From Thuidium tamariscinum (Eukaryota; Streptophyta; Bryopsida; Hypnales; Thuidiaceae), in NCBI GenBank assembly GCA_947034885.2, contig OX344758.2, positions 19,991,067 through 20,055,066 on the forward strand: DNA of 64,000 nucleotides. Reading direction: 5' to 3'. The notes beneath the pieces are model-generated. The model saw nothing but the letters and a program-made list of their open reading frames with translations, was not told the origin of the DNA and made no database searches. Shown here one piece after another: positions 49,578-59,632 of the stretch. The stretch's first letter is position 1, and the number at the start of each line of letters is the position of its first letter. Made by a program: the position numbers and the translations under genes.

Positions 49578-50173
49578 GGGTTATTGCAAGAAAGGGTGAC
49601 CACTTTGTAACACTTTCTAAAATTGGCTCTTGTCCAAAGCCATAACTTTTGATTGATAAATCCAATGCCCAAAACAAAAAAAATTGTTTTTAGAGTTTTT
49701 GGTTGCATTTATATTCTATATTTTTCAGAATTTTTTTAAAATCATTTTATATTTATAATTTGTTTTTGTATTTTTGTATTTTCTATACTATATTTCAATG
49801 TCCAAAAGAATGTCCTAGAAAATACATACACTAATGTTTTAATTTGTGAAAAATAGGAAAAGCAATTTTGAACAAAACAAAAGAATTTCCATTTGAGAAG
49901 ACTTCTTGGTGATGAGGTTCAACAAAAAAATGAGTTCAAAACCATTTTTAATGTTTCGACATTGAAATGTAGTATATAAAATACAAAAATAACTTATAAA
50001 TATATAATGATTTTTAAAAAATTCTGAAAAATGTAGAATATAAATGCAATCAAAAACTCTAGAAACAATTTTTTGTTTGGGGCATTGGATTCATCAATCA
50101 AAAGTTATGGCTTTGAACAAGAACCAATTTTGGAAAGCACTACAAAAGTGATCAGCCTTTCTTGCAATGACCC
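49578..50173. mobile_element. GGGTC-family foldback element, 596 bp
   Basis: Ends GGGTTATTGCAAGAAAGG and GGGTCATTGCAAGAAAGG. Flanking tetranucleotides are TTAG and CTAG (one mismatch). Beyond the terminal repeat the two halves are long inverted copies (GCCATAACTTTTGATTGAT pairs near the other end), so the whole unit folds into a hairpin. Confidence 0.8.
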
Positions 50174-50934
50174 CTAGCCATGCCTACCTACAATGGGGTA
50201 GTGAAGGAAGCTCCACCTAGCCAACTAGTGTGTTTAGGCCACTTAGAGAATTATTATGGGGTTGTTCCAAGGGCAAGCTTATATGTGAGCCCAGATGGAA
50301 AAGGAGGAGGAGAAGTTTCACCAATTCCAATGGACAATCTCATTGGTGGAGAAATTGCAAGCTCGAGAGAATCTAATACATGTGTTTAAGAAAAAAATTA
50401 TATCCTTTTCCACCTACTAAGTCCACGTGAGAGTTCAAAGACTATTTTCACTTGAAGCACTTCATGTGAAGTATTTTTGCCTACTAAGACATGTCAAGAG
50501 GCCCTAAGAGCATCCTCAAGCCCCAGCGAGGAAAGAAGCCTAGCTAAGGTTGGAAAAGAAAATAGCCGGACAATGTGAAGGCAAGTCACCAAACTGTGTG
50601 ACTCAACAAAATGGATGGGAGAAGAAACTAGCATGGTGTCCAAAGTGAAACATGACGTAGAGATGAGGTGGTTGGGCCCTTCTTGCTTATTGTCATTATG
50701 AAAAGGACCTCCCGTGCGTGAATTGTACTTCAGAAGTTATACCAAAGCATATACTTTGCTAGGCCGAGCATTCTGTATTTCACCATTTGCTCAGGAAATT
50801 TGGCTTTAGCCAGATATTTATTGAGCCTTATTTTGTATGTTGTGGGGAAGTACATGCAGCCCCGCCCAACCAAATACCCACTTTACACCATATCTTGTGC
50901 TCGTGTAGGGATGCTCTAACATAACAGGAGGGGA

Positions 50935-51535
50935 AGTTACCATACGTGTAGGTCAATTTTGGTAGTTCATGCCAAAATAATTTACTTTTTGTATTTCAAC
51001 AATTTGGTAGACAAATACAAAAAAATTTATTCTTGATTGTTTAAGAGGATACTCCTTAATTTGAATTGATTCTTTCTAAAATATGTTCCTTTTTCTAATT
51101 TTTTCCAAGAACAATTTTTTCAAACTTTTAGAAATAGTTGTAAATAATTTTATGAATTTTGACATTTTCCAAGTTTTCCCGATTTATTTATGAAACTAAC
51201 CTACACGTACGGTATTTGTACAATTACAAGAGGGCAAAAGCTTCAACTGGGCATTAGGGCAGCACGTTAAATCATACCATCGAAGGTGGGCCCAACAGGA
51301 TAAATCTCATTTTACTAGGGGTTGACAAGGGTTTGGGATTTATATTTGTGTTGGGTTTTTTGGTTTGTTTAGGGTCCTTGAAGCTAATTTGGGGATTCTG
51401 AATGTGAATTTTGAATTTGAAAAAAATAAGAAATGCGAAAAATAAAAAATTTCAGCATTTTTCACAGGGTAAATCCAACTTGCGGGGCCCACCTTCAATG
51501 GTATGATTTAACGCTGCGCGGCATTGGGTTCAACA
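50935..51535. mobile_element. Two adjacent probable MITEs
   Basis: First: 50,937-51,215, with ends TACCATACGTGTAGGT and ACCTACACGTACGGTA. Second: 51,243-51,535, with arms containing GTTAAATCATACCAT, GAAGGTGGGCC and complements. Target duplications are not clear. No gene is seen in the interval from 50,174. Confidence 0.5.
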
Positions 51536-51544
51536 ATGATAACT

Positions 51545-51715
51545 TTGGTTTGTTTTTTGTTTTTTTACACAAGCGTGTTGAGGAAACACACTGTGAGGGG
51601 TCCATCAGGAGGAGAGGCTGATTTCACGCTAGGTAGAGAACCTGCTGCCACCAGGAATCGAACCTGCAACCACTGCATTCGCTTTGGGTACCTCACGACC
51701 ATCATCCGCTAGTTT
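51545..51715 (-). mobile_element. Possible tRNA-derived SINE
   Basis: On the minus strand a pol III B-box, GGTTCGATTCC, lies about 50 nt after an A-box-like TAGCGGATGATGG. The unit ends in an A-rich tail (TAAAAAAACAAAAAACAAACC). The sequence does not fold into a complete tRNA (no matching acceptor stem), which argues for a SINE head rather than a tRNA gene. Confidence 0.45.
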
Positions 51716-52080
51716 AGGATCATTGCCGACCGATAACTTTGGGTTTAAGTTAACTTCTACAGATGAGTTCCCAGTTCCTCCGCCCAGGGAATTGATTGCC
51801 TCCAACCGCCAAGAATCGTAAGAAAATAATTCCATCCCCATTTCAAGGATCCAAAGAAGTTCCGTCATTTCAAAAGAAGTTCGGTGGGCGCTTCAGTTGT
51901 GAAGAACTGCACCCTCGGCAGACTGATGAGTGAGATGCCCGCCTGAATCAAGGGGAGGTTAAATTATGCTTTTGGTGGCCTTTCCCAAATTGCAGGGGCT
52001 AACCCTCAAACAACGGGCTAAACAACTGGCTGGGGACTGTGGAAATCATCAAATTTGATACCGTGGATATCATTGTTTAA

Positions 52081-52302
52081 CCCTTGAACGACGGACCGGT
52101 GACCGTGGAAATCATGCATTTTGATTCCGTGTGACATCATCTACTTTGGAAAAGCTAAATATATTCATTGGAAGTCAAAGCCCTTTAGAAGATTTCCCCT
52201 TTCCACCCCTAAAACCGAGGACCAATAGTTGCACTTCCATTGTACAAGGGAAGATTCTCTCTCATTCCGCGGACGCAAAACGTCCTCTTCGACGTTTAAG
52301 GG
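52081..52302. mobile_element. TTAA MITE (piggyBac-type), 222 bp, copy a
   Basis: CCCTTGAACGACGG to ACGTTTAAGGG, flanked by TTAA at 52077-52080 and 52303-52306. Nearly identical (about seven differences by eye) to the copy at 52960-53181, also 222 bp, so the family moved or duplicated recently. Confidence 0.85.
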
Positions 52303-52959
52303 TTAAAAAAAACTCCAAAAGCCCACAAGTGGAAGTCAAACTATTAGGGGGGTGTCACGGCACTTCCAAAGTCCTCAGAATTCCGTGAGAAAGAGTACGT
52401 GGTGCACTGGGAGCAAAAGGTGGACGTGAAATTCTCAAAGAAAACGAAGTGCCGTTTCTTCTCCTCTGCGGGTGAAGAAACGGCGTTTTGAAAAATTTCT
52501 CAAGGAATTTCTTGAAGCCCTCGACTTGGCGCACGTACCGGAGCTCCCAACCCAGCTATGTGAGCCAGAAATTCTTGCGGAATTGTTGCGAATAGTAGAC
52601 AGGGGGGTCACAGCTCCTTCATTCTATGGCAGTTTTCATTGGACAAGTGTTTCCTGCAATTGCCCATTCATGACTAATACTCAAATTAAGAACAAGGTGG
52701 TAGCTTGATAGGATTGGCCAAAATACACTTAAAAAAACATCTATTGTGATTTGTTTACTTTGGATCTTTTGACTTCATTTAGATAGAAAAGTCAATCAGT
52801 ATTACACCGGGCATGGGAGAATTTTTGCCACCATGCACTCAAAGAACACACTGAACAAACTCTCTCCAAAAATATTAGATGAAAAATTGCAGTTTTACAT
52901 CCTCTACTGCTCATTTCAAATCATGCTTTGTGGTATCGTGGTCCTTTACAGATAATTAA
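52303..52959. other. Spacer between two near-identical TTAA MITEs
   Basis: About 650 bp. A frame at 52472-52708 (FLEALDLAHVPELPTQLCEP) is short, has no known domain and is probably chance. Confidence 0.4.
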
Positions 52960-53181
52960 CCCTTGAACGACGGACCGGTGACCGTGGAAATCATGCATTT
53001 TGACTCCGTGTGACATCATCTACTTTGGAAAAGCCAATTATATTCATTGGAAGTCAAAGCCCTGTAGAAGATTTCTCCTTTCCACCCCTAAAACCGAGGA
53101 CCAATAGTTGCACTTCCATTGTACAAGGGAAGATTCTCTCTTATCCCGCGGACGCAAAACGTCCTCTTCGACGTTTAAGGG
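52960..53181. mobile_element. TTAA MITE (piggyBac-type), 222 bp, copy b
   Basis: Same length, same orientation and same ends as 52081-52302. TTAA at 52956-52959 and 53182-53185. Confidence 0.85.
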
Positions 53182-53469
53182 TTAAAGCGGTACTTTAAAT
53201 GCAACCTTGTTGAGCAGTAGCTCAGATTCATTCTGTTGGACTTATTCCATCAAAATGTTGCAAACACCACCATAGGTATCCTGCATGAGAGCTTGAAGTA
53301 TCTGAGTCCTAAAGGCAGTACAGGCATGAGTTCAAGCACCAAAACTGAAGAATTTAGGTCGTTTGAGGGTATGCAGGTGTAGCCAGCATTAGGAACAGGG
53401 GGAGTCGATTGGGGAGAGGAAAAAACAGGGGAAGAAATTTTCCCTGTTGACAACACTGTACTCTATTAA

Positions 53470-53562
53470 GGGCCGGTTCCCATGGGGGGCCTGGACGTCC
53501 AGGCCTGGACCCCTCCTGGACCTCCAGGCCTGGAGGTCCAGGTCCCCCATGGGAAACGCCCC
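53470..53562. mobile_element. 93-bp GC-rich palindromic MITE, TSD TAA
   Basis: GGGCCGGTTCCCATGGGGG through an inner CCTGGACGTCCAGG core and back to CCCCCATGGGAAACGCCCC. TAA on each side (53467-53469 and 53563-53565). The paralogous site at 42.63 kb lacks it. GGG...CCC ends and a TAA duplication fit PIF/Harbinger (Tourist-like). Its GC content is far above its surroundings. Confidence 0.8.
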
Positions 53563-53597
53563 TAAGAATGGCAATCCGAGAATTGAACCAGAGATAT

Positions 53598-53873
53598 AAG
53601 GTGGGTACACCCAAAACCGCCCTGTTCCTAAAAGCACCATCTACAGTGTACATACATTTCCGAAATCAGTCATGTTCACAAACTGTAGATGGCGCTTTCA
53701 GAAACAGACTTTGACTGTTAATAACTTTTGTATACAGTATCCAAATTCTGCATTTTTTTTGGTGCGTTGGAACATGCTTTCACTTGCCAACAAGACTACA
53801 TAAAAATTTGAACTCATTAATAGCAGGAACTAGGCTCAGTATGAATAAGTGGCGCTTTTGGGTGTACCTACTT
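53598..53873. mobile_element. MITE with GGTRGGTACACCC ends, copy 3
   Basis: Same family as 29261 and 41721. The paralogous block at 42.67 kb reads AGATAGATAATG where this one has the element between GATAT and TATAATG, so the insertion site is defined to within a few bases (TAT or TATA duplication). Confidence 0.8.
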
Positions 53874-53974
53874 TATAATGTCCCTACGTGGCGTGTTTCA
53901 AGACGGGATGCCTAGAAAAATCAAGTAAAATGGCCGTGAACTGGCATTCCATGCATGACAGCATGAGTCATTAA

Positions 53975-54354
53975 CCCTTAAACAACGCGGGCGCCGTTTT
54001 CTGGTCAATGAATGGCTTTTGGGCGCTCTGCAGAATGGAGAGAAGTCTTTTTTCATCAAATTTTTTTTGGGTAGCAGGCTCATGATCCTGCACTGTGATG
54101 CAATCTAAAAATTAAACTACATTAGTAAATTTATATTTTTAGGGAGGTCGAGGTTCTCTCAACACAAGATGTAGCTCACAATGCCCAACTCAAAATTTGA
54201 AATGCGGGCAAACTATGGCTGCATTCAACATCCTTTTCATATTCTCTGGCACTGTTCACAGCGCATATTTTTTCACACAGTTTGCGCTGAAGAACACACT
54301 GTTCACACTTCACAGCCTGTTGATGTCCACGGTGACCCACCTGTCATTTAGGAG
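53975..54354. mobile_element. TTAA MITE (piggyBac-type), diverged, 380 bp
   Basis: Starts CCCTTAAACAACG and ends GTCATTTAGGAG, between TTAA at 53971-53974 and 54355-54358. The paralogous block (42.77 kb) reads GTCATTAAGTTCC with one TTAA, which is the empty site. Confidence 0.8.
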
Positions 54355-54559
54355 TTAAGTTCCACCCATGCAACCCTGCATCACTGACGGTACTAATCAT
54401 TTATGTGGACACAAACCACTGGGAGACCATAACCAGTGATGCCCCCAATATATATAAACTCCGGCCTACTTGCAAAAAGCAATCCGGCGTGAATAAAGTG
54501 TCTGTTCATCATGACAATGAGCCAATGTCCACAAGATCAAGATGCCCCCAACATATATA

Positions 54560-56160
54560 CCACTCCTAGATTACCTCTGGGTATACTTTAGTTCCTATTG
54601 TTTTATTTTATTATTTATTTTTATTTTTGGACAGGGTTTTTAAAAAATAAATTCTAGTGCCAGATTGCACCAGAAGAAAATAATTTGTCTACAACCTGGC
54701 AAATAAATCATGAAGTTTTTTGTCAGAGAACTTTGTATTAGTAAAAAATCTTTGATGACATCACCAATTGTAAATGAGTATAGAAGTATGTTCATGTGAT
54801 ATGTGGTAATGTGATATTTTCTATCCAATATGTGGATGAATGTTGAAATTTGGAGCACTACTATAATATTTTCTATTGCCACTTTGGCACTTCATAAAAA
54901 ATAAAAATAAATGACTTCGTTTCAAAATACAATTTCCTTTCCTACACATCAGACTATATTATTCATGTGAAGTGGACTTCAAAGAATTGTAGGTTGCAAA
55001 GATGCTACTTGAACAAACCCCATTGTTTTTCATTCAAGTAATTCGGAACTATGTTGTTTCTCACTAGAAATGATCTAATATTAGTAGCCAAATGAACCCC
55101 ATGGTTCTTGGTTTCTTTCACTTACCTCAAGTTTTGTTGTTTCGAGGAATGAAAAGCAATGTGTTTCACAATAGTGGGCCTATTAGTGATCCCCTCAAAC
55201 CTTGGTATGTGTATTCCCTACTAGGAAGCCTGTGGCTTTTCATTCCTTGAATTAATGAAAAAATTTAGGGTGAGTGGAATTAGTTACAAAAGACAAATTG
55301 TAGGGCTGACTTTGCTACTAACAATAAAGTAGGAGGTCTTTAAATGGAGAATCTAAGGGTTAGAACTAAATTTTTGGGTAGTGAAACATCTTTAGTTGAA
55401 ATATTTTTCAATACATTTTCCTTGAAAGACAAGTGGAATTGACATCTAATCCAAGTCATTTCATATTTTTTGGAGCTTCATAGAATTTGTTATAAAATTT
55501 TGAAGTTGTAGTGGGATAGGGCTCTAAAATGTACATTTAATGAGGTGCACCATTATAAAGCCCACTCCACTTTAGAACCTCCTACCAAATCATTTTTAGT
55601 GAGAAGCTACATAGGTCTACATCTCTTGATTGAAAAATGATGGAGTTTGCACTAGTGATTCACCTAATCTATTTTAATAAATGCAAAATGCATACATCAC
55701 ATGACAAGAAAATCTCTCATTTTCTATAATTGGCTTTACAACTACATCTTTAGTTGTTTTGGACAAGAATGATTGCTATAATTGTGTTTAATTGTTGTCA
55801 ACAAGCTTCTCAAGACATTGCCAAAATATTAAATTCAAACTATGGCAACTTTTTAAGATTTCAAATTATACTAATTCATACAAGAATTTTGCCGTTTTGG
55901 AGAGGGTCATTTTTTGAAACAAGGAAAAAATAATTTTGAGGATAATCATACAATCGCCTATTAACCTACAGAATAAATGATTGTGAAGAATTTTTTTGTA
56001 AATATATACCATAAAAATAACAAAGAACTAAATAATACTAAGTCCTAAATCAAAATTTTTATGTGCTTGAGACACATTTGCATTTGTCCATTGTTCAAAA
56101 TGTGACCCTCTACTCTTCATTGGATTCACTTTGACCTCATAACTAGGTGACATTAAAGGT
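54560..56160. repeat. Segmental duplication, second copy
   Basis: Partner of 30490-32200. It ends by running into a truncated DUF247 exon 2 (56150-56240). Confidence 0.75.
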
Positions 56161-56362
56161 CTCCGAGCTTTTCGCATAGACTGAAGACTGATTAGAGCTG
56201 CCACCTTCGATTCCCTGTCCGCTTGACACAAGCCAAGCAAGGATGGTGAATTTCATGGAAATGGCAGCATTTGTGAACCATTTTTGACATGTACACTCTC
56301 AACTAATCGACTCAGGATTAAATTGAAAAGGATCCTCCAAATGGAAATTTGGACAACATTAC

Positions 56363-58182
56363 GGGTCACTTCAAGAAACACTTCTACTATTTTCACTTAT
56401 ACATTTTTGATGACTAGTTTTTTGGCTATAACTTTTGTGTTCTAGCTTCGAATGGCTCAAAATTTATAGAGAGCACATTCATAACTATTATACATCTTTC
56501 CTAATTTTTGAAGATTTTTCAAAAATATTTTACTATTTTTAAACAGCCCTTGATGCTTTGACACAAATTCCATTGAATGGAGTTTTTAGTACTATTTTGA
56601 ACCGAAAAAAAAGAATTTTTTAAGGTGAAATTTTGAGAGGATTGTCTTCTATTATATTTGTAGCTATCCACAAAATTAATTTTAAAAATAGTTAATTTTG
56701 TGTGGTGTAAAAGTCTACAAAGGGACGTTTTTGCTATCCCTGTGGTGTTTGCGTTTTGAAACTTATAAAACATGATTTTGGTATTCTTTTTTTTCAAATC
56801 TCATCACCAAAAAATCTTCTCAAATGTCCAATTTTCATTTATATTTAAGAAAATAATACCTATTTTTTTTATCAATTTAAACATTGAAGTATCTATTTTC
56901 TTCACCTAGTGAAGAAAAATACAACTTTGACATTTTAATTTGTAAAAAATAGGAAAATCAATTTTAATCAAATATAAAAATTGTCAAGGGTCGTTGCAAG
57001 AAACACCGTCCAAAAAGCGTAGCGTTTTGCAACGTAGTCTTTTTATTTTTGGGAGTACTTTAAAATTGGAAAAACAAGTTTTAAAAAAAGTAAAAAATAT
57101 GTTTCATGTATAAACCTTTAAGAAGAATATACCCTAGAAAGGAAAAGCATAGGAAAAATCTCTAAGTAGGAAATCCAGAAAAGTGCAAAATCTCATGAAA
57201 ATTAGTACTTTGACATTTTAATTTGTAAAAAATAGGAAAATCAATTTTAAGAAAAAATAAAAATTGGCCATTTGAGGAAAGTTGATTTTGATGAGATTTG
57301 ACCAAAAGAAGGATCTTAGAACCATCATCAATGTTCAAAAATTGCGTGCCACGGGAAAAAATTTGTACTCATGTGGAGGATATAAAAAAACATGTTTTTA
57401 GATTTTTATTTGAAATTTATAGGTTTTACACCCATGCAAATAGACCATGAAAGTTTCGTCTTGAAATCATTAAATTTAGACACTGCGAACGTAATGATAA
57501 CTATAAACGTAATTTTGTGACGCTCAATGAAAATGTTTTTTAAATATAAAATGATTTTTTTTAATTTATGAGAAATAAGGGATCTAATAAACTTAAAGTT
57601 AGGTATGTTCAATAAAAATTTCATGTTCATTGGACTTAATCTCCAAAAGTTATTGTAGACAACAAAAAAGTGGTTCTCATTGTGACATGAAATAGGACCG
57701 GTGTTTCTTGCAATGACCCTCAATTTGAGAAGACTTTTTGGTGATGAGATTTGAAGAAAAAGAAATACCAAAATCATGTTTTATAAGTTTTAAAAAGCAA
57801 ACACCATCGAGGTAGCAAAAACATCCCTTTGTGGACTTCTACACCACACAAAATTAACTATTTCTAAAATTCCATTTGTAGATAGCTACAAATATACTGG
57901 AAGACAATCCTCTCAAAATTTCACCTTAAAATTCTTTTTTTTGGATTCAAAATAGTACTAAAAACTCCATTCAATGGAATTTGTGACAAATTAATAAAAT
58001 TGAATTCTAAATATGAAATGAATTTTTTAAATATTTGAAAAATAAGAGTAACAATCTCTATCAATATATCTAGAAAAGATTTTTTTGTTTTTTGCATTGA
58101 GTTTATTATTCAAAAGTTAGAGCCTTATTAAACAAGCCAAAAAAAATGCAACAAATAGTAAAAGTGTTTCATGAATTCACCC
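56363..58182. mobile_element. GGGTC-family element, 1.8 kb with nested insertion
   Basis: Ends GGGTCACTTCAAGAAACACT and (right, reversed) GGGTGAATTCATGAAACACT. TTAC precedes it and TTAT follows, with a further TTAC 8 bp later. The related DUF247 intron at 32.81 kb reads GTTACATGA uninterrupted, so it is the empty site. The two halves are long inverted copies of each other, separated by the nested element at 56988-57719. Confidence 0.75.
56988..57719. mobile_element. GGGTC-family TIR element, 732 bp, TSD TCAA, nested
   Basis: Ends GGGTCGTTGCAAGAAACACC and GGGTCATTGCAAGAAACACC. A perfect 4-bp duplication TCAA lies at 56984-56987 and 57720-57723. The sequence is the inverted copy of 40657-41390. 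Confidence 0.9.
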
Positions 58183-59390
58183 TTATGGCCTTACATGACT
58201 TTTAGGTTCAGTCTAGAAATACAAATGGCAATTAATTGAAAATCAAATTGTATGTACAAATGAACTAGGTTTTTAGATTCATACTATTGCATACTAGTAT
58301 GTATAGAAGGGGATGATTTATTAATTAAGTACCTTCTAAACGCACGAAATATGGGTGATTTAAGTCGAGTCCATCCCTTGCAAGCAAGGCTCTCAGTTGT
58401 GTCGGCAGTCATTTCATGCTGCCTGTACGTCGTCGTAGCAGTTTTTCCGGACTTAGTTGTTTAGGGCTTCACTTTTCCAACTGTTAATCTTTCATGGACA
58501 AGATTGCGGAGAAACTTCTCAATGCCATGTTGAATTCAAAGAAATGGCACTTTGAGAACTCCATGTTGAAATGAGATGTCTTCAAAGCATGTGAATTCCT
58601 TGCCTCGTATCGTCATCCCGCATGCTTCCAAACGAGTAGCGGAACGGACATTTTGAAAATAATAGAAATGAGTATCCTGAAAGCTCTTGTGCCCACGTAA
58701 GATGCAGTAGACGCTATCAAGAATGTGGATGCCACGACAAGAATTAGGATGGCTTAACGCTTCTCCCATCCTTTTCTGAAGAAGGTCATCTTTCTTCGTA
58801 GTGTCATTACTGGCATGGGACCATAGAAGAAATTCCACGGAACACAATGAAGAATGTTCCGTGCTTGCTAGTCATCAGGTTGCTATGCTGGCTTCACCAC
58901 ATCTCCCCGACTCTCATCCCCGTTTACGAGGCGTTAAGATTCCAACCACTCTCTGCAGTAAGTCGATGGGAATTTGGTTTCCGACCAACCAAATATTGCG
59001 CCACAATGTGTCCTTGTAGATTTCCAAGACCAGATTCTTCATCACCAAATCCACTCCTTGGCTCACGCGTATAGTCTCTTCTTCGATTCCAAAGGTGGGG
59101 TTTTTTCCAGGAGTAGTGGACCTTTTTTTTTCCATTGGAAACCAGAGACACCCATGTGCAGGCTCTTCTTCTATTACATGAGCGGTCTCGTTTTCAAGAG
59201 CATACGTTTGCAGAAAGACAACCAAAAAAAGAGCATCCAACGACAAGAGGCACCTCATCTCCTCAATTGAGTAGGACTTGGCATGTAAACTCCCATCGTA
59301 CACTGCATCCCAATGCTCCTTTGGCTCTTGGACAACCTCATCGCAGAATTCGTTCCAAAGCTTTCCGTGGAGTTTCAAGTCTCACTCGAG

Positions 59391-59632
59391 GTGAACGAAC
59401 CGACAAGCTGAAGCGTGTTTGCCTTAGAGTTGCCATAGCGGAATCAAAGATTTTACGTTTCCGGCGGATGCCCTGAAAAGTGCCCGAGTCATGGAATTCC
59501 GCCATTTTAACGAAATTGAGGTTACGCGAGGTTGACGTCCGATCTGGTGTTTTTTGCAGGCGAACCTTAGCAAATGCACGAAAGCTGTCGATCCTGGGCT
59601 GCAGCCTTTGTGCCCACAAGATGAGTATTTAA
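59391..59632. other. Junction between DUF247 relic and kinase gene
   Basis: After TTTTTTGCAG (ending near 59,569) an open frame reads ANLSKCTKAVDPGLQPLCPQ, which looks like the end of a receptor ectodomain. It is out of frame with the membrane exon and stops. This suggests a damaged or unresolved ectodomain exon. Confidence 0.35.

Larger units (their letters stand above)
53370..54455. repeat. Duplicated S-domain 5' flank, copy with three insertions
   Basis: Same sequence as 42480-42893 but interrupted by a 93-bp GC-rich palindrome (53470-53562), a GGTAGG-type MITE (53598-53873) and a TTAA MITE (53975-54354). No S-domain coding sequence follows. Confidence 0.75.
56150..59390 (-). pseudogene. 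DUF247 pseudogene: damaged exon 1, transposon-filled intron, truncated exon 2
   Basis: Exon 1 remnant at 59,390-58,345: KLWNEFCDEVVQEPKEHWDA, MRCLLSLDALFLVVFLQTYA, WLVGNQIPIDLLQRVVGILTP, then a frameshifted stretch near 58,870-58,940, then LLQKRMGEALSHPNSCRGIH and GKEFTCFEDISF. CGG of the intact gene (after KVPFL) is TGA here. The exon ends at a preserved GTAC donor (TTTAGAAG before it). The N-terminal part is missing. The intron holds a 1.8-kb GGGTC-type element with another nested inside. Exon 2 keeps only ESKVAALISLQSMRKARRP before a deletion joins it to downstream flank. It is the same duplication as the 32-kb copy. Confidence 0.9.

Noticed and set aside
50180..50389. 69-codon open frame after the foldback element
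   Set aside because: No recognisable family, no splice signals and repeat-rich surroundings.
51629..51720. tRNA gene on the minus strand
   Set aside because: Only the T-arm (GGTTCGATTCC) is good. No complementary acceptor or anticodon stem can be drawn, and an A-rich tail follows, so a SINE head fits better.
52472..52708. Frame beginning MKKRRFEKFLKEFLEALDLA
   Set aside because: Looks helical but is short and single-copy, lies between two MITEs and has no homologue I recognise.
59338..59619. 93-codon minus-strand frame next to the kinase
   Set aside because: Antisense to the kinase leader and DUF247 relic boundary; no domain.
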